Assembly: GCA_047632595.1 (NCBI GenBank)
Contig: JBLIDK010000006.1
Span: 1 to 64,000 of the forward strand
Length of the DNA: 64,000 nt
Direction of reading: 5' to 3'
Origin: JBLIDK01 sp047632595
GTDB lineage: Bacteria > Bacteroidota > Bacteroidia > Sphingobacteriales > Sphingobacteriaceae
Part shown: positions 61,883 through 64,000 of the stretch, piece after piece
Layout: each line of letters begins with the position of its first letter
Position numbering within the stretch: position 1 is the stretch's first letter
Translations under genes and position numbers: made by a program
The notes under the pieces: generated by a model
Seen by the model: the letters and a program-made list of their open reading frames with translations, nothing else
Told to the model about the DNA's origin: nothing
Database searches by the model: none

Positions 61883-62095
61883 ATGACTGGAACATTAGCA
61901 GCAGTAGGTGCAGGACTTGCCGTAATCGGTGCAGGAATTGGTATCGGACGTGTAGGTGGTTCTGCAATGGAAGCTATTGCAAGACAACCTGAAGCAACAA
62001 ACAAAATCCAAACAGCGATGATTATCGCAGCAGCACTTATTGAAGGTGTAGCATTATTTGGTGTGGTTGTAGCTTTATTGTCTAACAACGCTTAA
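61883..62095 (+). CDS. atpE: ATP synthase subunit c
   Basis: This 70-residue protein has two helices. The N-terminal one contains the GxGxG ring-packing motif AVGAGLAVIGAGIGIGR, the polar loop is ARQPEATNK, and the second helix has the proton-carrying E54 in AALIEGVALFG. The residues near E54 do not show the sodium-binding pattern, so H+ is likely. It lies between atpB and atpF, and a hairpin follows the stop. Confidence 0.96.
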   Translation: MTGTLAAVGAGLAVIGAGIGIGRVGGSAMEAIARQPEATNKIQTAMIIAAALIEGVALFGVVVALLSNNA

Positions 62096-62109
62096 TAAAA
62101 AGCATGTTT

Positions 62110-62135
62110 GGCCCGCAACGATTGGTTGCGGTGCC
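62110..62135 (+). promoter_or_regulatory. Intercistronic hairpin between atpE and atpF
   Basis: GGC-CCGCAAC-GATTG-GTTGCGG-T-GCC forms a 10-base-pair stem with one bulged T and a 5-base loop. There is no T run after it, so it is probably not a terminator; it may protect the atpE part of the message and help raise c-subunit amount. It begins 15 bases after the atpE stop and ends 30 before atpF. Confidence 0.55.
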
Positions 62136-62165
62136 TTACTTTAATTAGAAAAAGAAGAAAAGAAA

Positions 62166-62684
62166 ATGGAATTAGTAACCCCCGGAATAGGATTAATCGT
62201 TTGGACATCCTTAACATTTTTAATTTTAATGGTATTGCTACGAAAAGTAGCATGGAAACCTATTGTTTCTGCATTAAATGAAAGAGAAAACTCAATTAAT
62301 GAGGCTTTATCTGCTGCTGAAAGAGCAAAAAAGGAATTAACTGATTTAACTCATAAGAATGAGGCATTATTAGCTGAAGCCAGATTAGAAAAAGATGTTA
62401 TTCTAAAAGAAGCAAGAGAACTGAAAGATAAAATTGTTGGCGAAGCTAAGGGCGCAGCTCAAGTTGAAGCAGACAAAATTATATCCAAAGGGAAAGCTGA
62501 AATTGAAGCTAAGAAGAACGAACTAATGGGTGAAGTTAAAACCATGGTAAGTAACCTTAGTATTGATATCGCTGAAAAAATATTAAGAAAAGAATTCGAA
62601 AATAAAGGAGCACAAGAAAAACTTGTGACTGATTTATTGAAAGATGTTAAAGTTGGCAAGAATAAGGCCATAGCAGCAAACTAA
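62166..62684 (+). CDS. atpF: ATP synthase subunit b
   Basis: This 172-residue protein has one N-terminal helix (about 6-24; GIGLIVWTSLTFLILMVLL), the RKVAWKPIVSALNEREN knee and a long charged helix rich in A, E and K, ending with SIDIAEKILRKEFE. It forms the peripheral stalk that holds F1 still. Five bases separate it from atpH. Confidence 0.94.
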   Translation: MELVTPGIGLIVWTSLTFLILMVLLRKVAWKPIVSALNERENSINEALSAAERAKKELTDLTHKNEALLAEARLEKDVILKEARELKDKIVGEAKGAAQVEADKIISKGKAEIEAKKNELMGEVKTMVSNLSIDIAEKILRKEFENKGAQEKLVTDLLKDVKVGKNKAIAAN

Positions 62685-62689
62685 GAATT

Positions 62690-63223
62690 ATGTCAGAATT
62701 AAGAGTTGCAACTAGATATGCAAAGTCTATTCTAGATTTAGCTAAAGAATTAAAAAAAGTGGAAGAAATTGCTGCTGATTTTGCTTCTTTCTCAAAAGTA
62801 TGCGATGAAAGCAGAGATTTTGAATTACTGCTTAAAAGCCCAATTATACCAAGTCGTAAAAAACTTGAGGTAGTTAATGAGATATTTAAGTCACACCTAA
62901 GTGAAATGACCATGAACTTTTTTGATATCAGTATCAGAAAAGGTAGAGGTGAAGTGTTGAAGCCAATTGCAGATCAGTTTTTGGTTCAATATAATTCGTT
63001 CAAAAATATCAGAAAAGCATCTTTTTCCACAGCTGTTGAAGTTTCGGCAGATGTGAAAAAAGCAGTAACCAAAGTAGTAGAAGAAATGACAAGTGCCAAC
63101 ATTAATCTGGAGACAACTATTGACCCAGAATTAATTGGAGGATTTGTATTAAAAATGAATGATGTTCAATACGATACAAGTGTTGCATCAAAATTGAGAT
63201 TAATTAAAAAGAATTTAGTTTAA
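62690..63223 (+). CDS. atpH: ATP synthase subunit delta
   Basis: This 177-residue protein has the N-terminal six-helix bundle starting RVATRYAKSILDLAKE, LKSPIIPSRKKLEVV around residue 45 and a C-terminal half with PELIGGFVLKMNDVQYDTS. It links the b stalk to the top of F1. It lies between atpF (5 bases) and atpA (19 bases) in the operon order B-E-F-H-A. Confidence 0.94.
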   Translation: MSELRVATRYAKSILDLAKELKKVEEIAADFASFSKVCDESRDFELLLKSPIIPSRKKLEVVNEIFKSHLSEMTMNFFDISIRKGRGEVLKPIADQFLVQYNSFKNIRKASFSTAVEVSADVKKAVTKVVEEMTSANINLETTIDPELIGGFVLKMNDVQYDTSVASKLRLIKKNLV

Positions 63224-63242
63224 CACCAGATAATTAATAGAA

Positions 63243-64000
63243 ATGGTAGAAGTAAGACCAGATGAAGTTTCAGCAATACTGAGACAACAACTTTCAAGTT
63301 TTAAATCAGAAACTGAACTTGAAGAAGTAGGAACCGTATTACAAGTTGGTGATGGAATTGCCCGTGTTTATGGATTAACTCAAGTTCAAGCAGGTGAACT
63401 TGTAGAATTTGATAACGGTATTAAAGGCATCGTGCTAAACCTTGAAGAAGACAACGTTGGTGTTGTACTTTTAGGTAGTTCTGATACTATTAAAGAAGGT
63501 GATACTATTAAGCGTACTAAGAAAATCGCATCAATTGATGTAGGTGATGGTATGTGTGGAAGAGTAGTAAATACAATTGGTACTCCAATTGACGGAAAAG
63601 GACCAATTGTTGGTGAGTTATTCCAAATGCCTTTAGAACGTAAAGCGCCAGGTGTAATTTACAGACAACCTGTTTCTGAGCCATTACAAACTGGTATCAA
63701 AGCAATTGATGCGATGATTCCAATTGGACGTGGACAACGTGAATTAATTATTGGTGACAGACAAACAGGTAAAACTGCGGTTGCAATTGATGCAATTCTT
63801 AATCAAAAAGAGTTTTACGAAAAAGGGGAGCCAGTTTATTGTATTTATGTTGCAATTGGCCAAAAAGCATCTACTGTTGCAAACATTGTTAAAACACTAG
63901 AAGAAAGAGGCGCAAGTCCTTATACTGTAGTTGTTGCAGCAAATGCATCAGATCCTGCTCCAATGCAATTCTTTGCTCCTTTCGCAGGTGCAGCAATTGG
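63243..64000 (+). CDS. atpA: ATP synthase subunit alpha (partial, cut by window end)
   Basis: Only the first 252 codons are in the window. The N-terminus MVEVRPDEVSAILRQQL leads into the beta-barrel cap. The nucleotide-binding domain shows GDRQTGKTAVAIDAI (P-loop) at about residues 170-184. The frame remains open at 64000. It is non-catalytic but binds nucleotide and completes the F1 head with beta. atpG and others presumably follow outside. Confidence 0.96.
   Translation, partial: MVEVRPDEVSAILRQQLSSFKSETELEEVGTVLQVGDGIARVYGLTQVQAGELVEFDNGIKGIVLNLEEDNVGVVLLGSSDTIKEGDTIKRTKKIASIDVGDGMCGRVVNTIGTPIDGKGPIVGELFQMPLERKAPGVIYRQPVSEPLQTGIKAIDAMIPIGRGQRELIIGDRQTGKTAVAIDAILNQKEFYEKGEPVYCIYVAIGQKASTVANIVKTLEERGASPYTVVVAANASDPAPMQFFAPFAGAAI

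Noticed and set aside
61883..62095. Possible sodium-binding c ring
   Set aside because: The helix around E54 lacks the glutamine and serine/threonine pattern of Na+-type c subunits, so proton coupling is assumed.
1..64000. CRISPR arrays, tRNA or rRNA genes, prophage and intact insertion sequences
   Set aside because: I saw no direct repeats with regular spacers, no tRNA-like cloverleaf or rRNA stretch, and no transposase or integrase.

Overview
The window is about 64 kb of AT-rich DNA from a Bacteroidetes genome, most likely a gliding or T9SS-bearing member of the Flavobacteriales. The evidence is a complete gldKLMN motor operon next to a PorP/SprF-family gene, a distant sprE/porW gene, two secreted proteins ending in type A T9SS sorting domains, many TonB/Omp85-type outer membrane proteins, and -7 promoter elements of the TAnnTTTG type. 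Ribosome binding sites are mostly weak and TTG/GTG starts are common. I see no tRNA, rRNA, CRISPR array, intact insertion sequence or prophage.

Layout. 1-400: remains of two broken genes, a DUF6992-like fragment (+) abutting a histidine kinase tail (-). 0.4-7.5 kb: an Omp85-type surface protein, an RND/MMPL exporter, a 39-residue membrane protein, dps with a clear terminator, a 480-base non-coding stretch carrying an inverted GTCATTTCGA repeat, then a lipoprotein, an SRPBCC protein and a quinone-reductase-like dehydrogenase. 7.5-13.5 kb: gltX, a small secreted protein, a crotonase and a deoxyhypusine synthase-like gene in one rightward run, convergent with recG. 13.6-18.9 kb: a DMT transporter, then a TonB-dependent receptor followed by a T9SS-secreted hydrolase-fold protein whose nucleophile serine is absent. 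18.9-26 kb: a leftward run of lptC, a TPR protein, an outer membrane protein, coaX, purQ, a DUF6427-like membrane protein and a secreted unknown. 26-33.5 kb: a beta-propeller T9SS cargo protein, a TlpA-like thioredoxin, lipoproteins, an RsmI-like methylase, a sigma-54-type promoter in a convergent gap, and a Rieske/DinB pair. 33.5-43 kb: an M1 peptidase, a GNAT-nitrilase fusion, a lipoprotein/outer membrane pair, and an overlapping SDR-cyclase-hemW operon. 43-52 kb: a second Omp85-like protein, DUF4271, hemD, porP/sprF-like and gldKLMN. 52-58.7 kb: uvrC, a class A penicillin-binding protein and sprE/porW, overlapping on the minus strand. 58.8-64 kb: an M23 peptidase, bactofilin, atpZ and the ATP synthase genes atpB-E-F-H-A, with atpA cut by the window end.

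How the genes work together. GldL and GldM form the proton-driven T9SS motor, GldK and GldN form the periplasmic ring, SprE/PorW is a periplasmic lipoprotein of the same system, and the proteins at 14.5 and 26.2 kb are likely cargo. Cell-envelope growth functions (M23 peptidase, bactofilin, PBP1A, LptC) sit beside secretion and ATP synthase genes.

The most unusual items are the lone sigma-54-like promoter at 32535-32551, the deoxyhypusine synthase homologue in a bacterium, the apparently dead esterase fused to PKD and T9SS domains, the histidine-rich periplasmic extension of AtpB and the hairpin between atpE and atpF. No wholly new multi-gene system is evident; most genes belong to known Bacteroidetes families.
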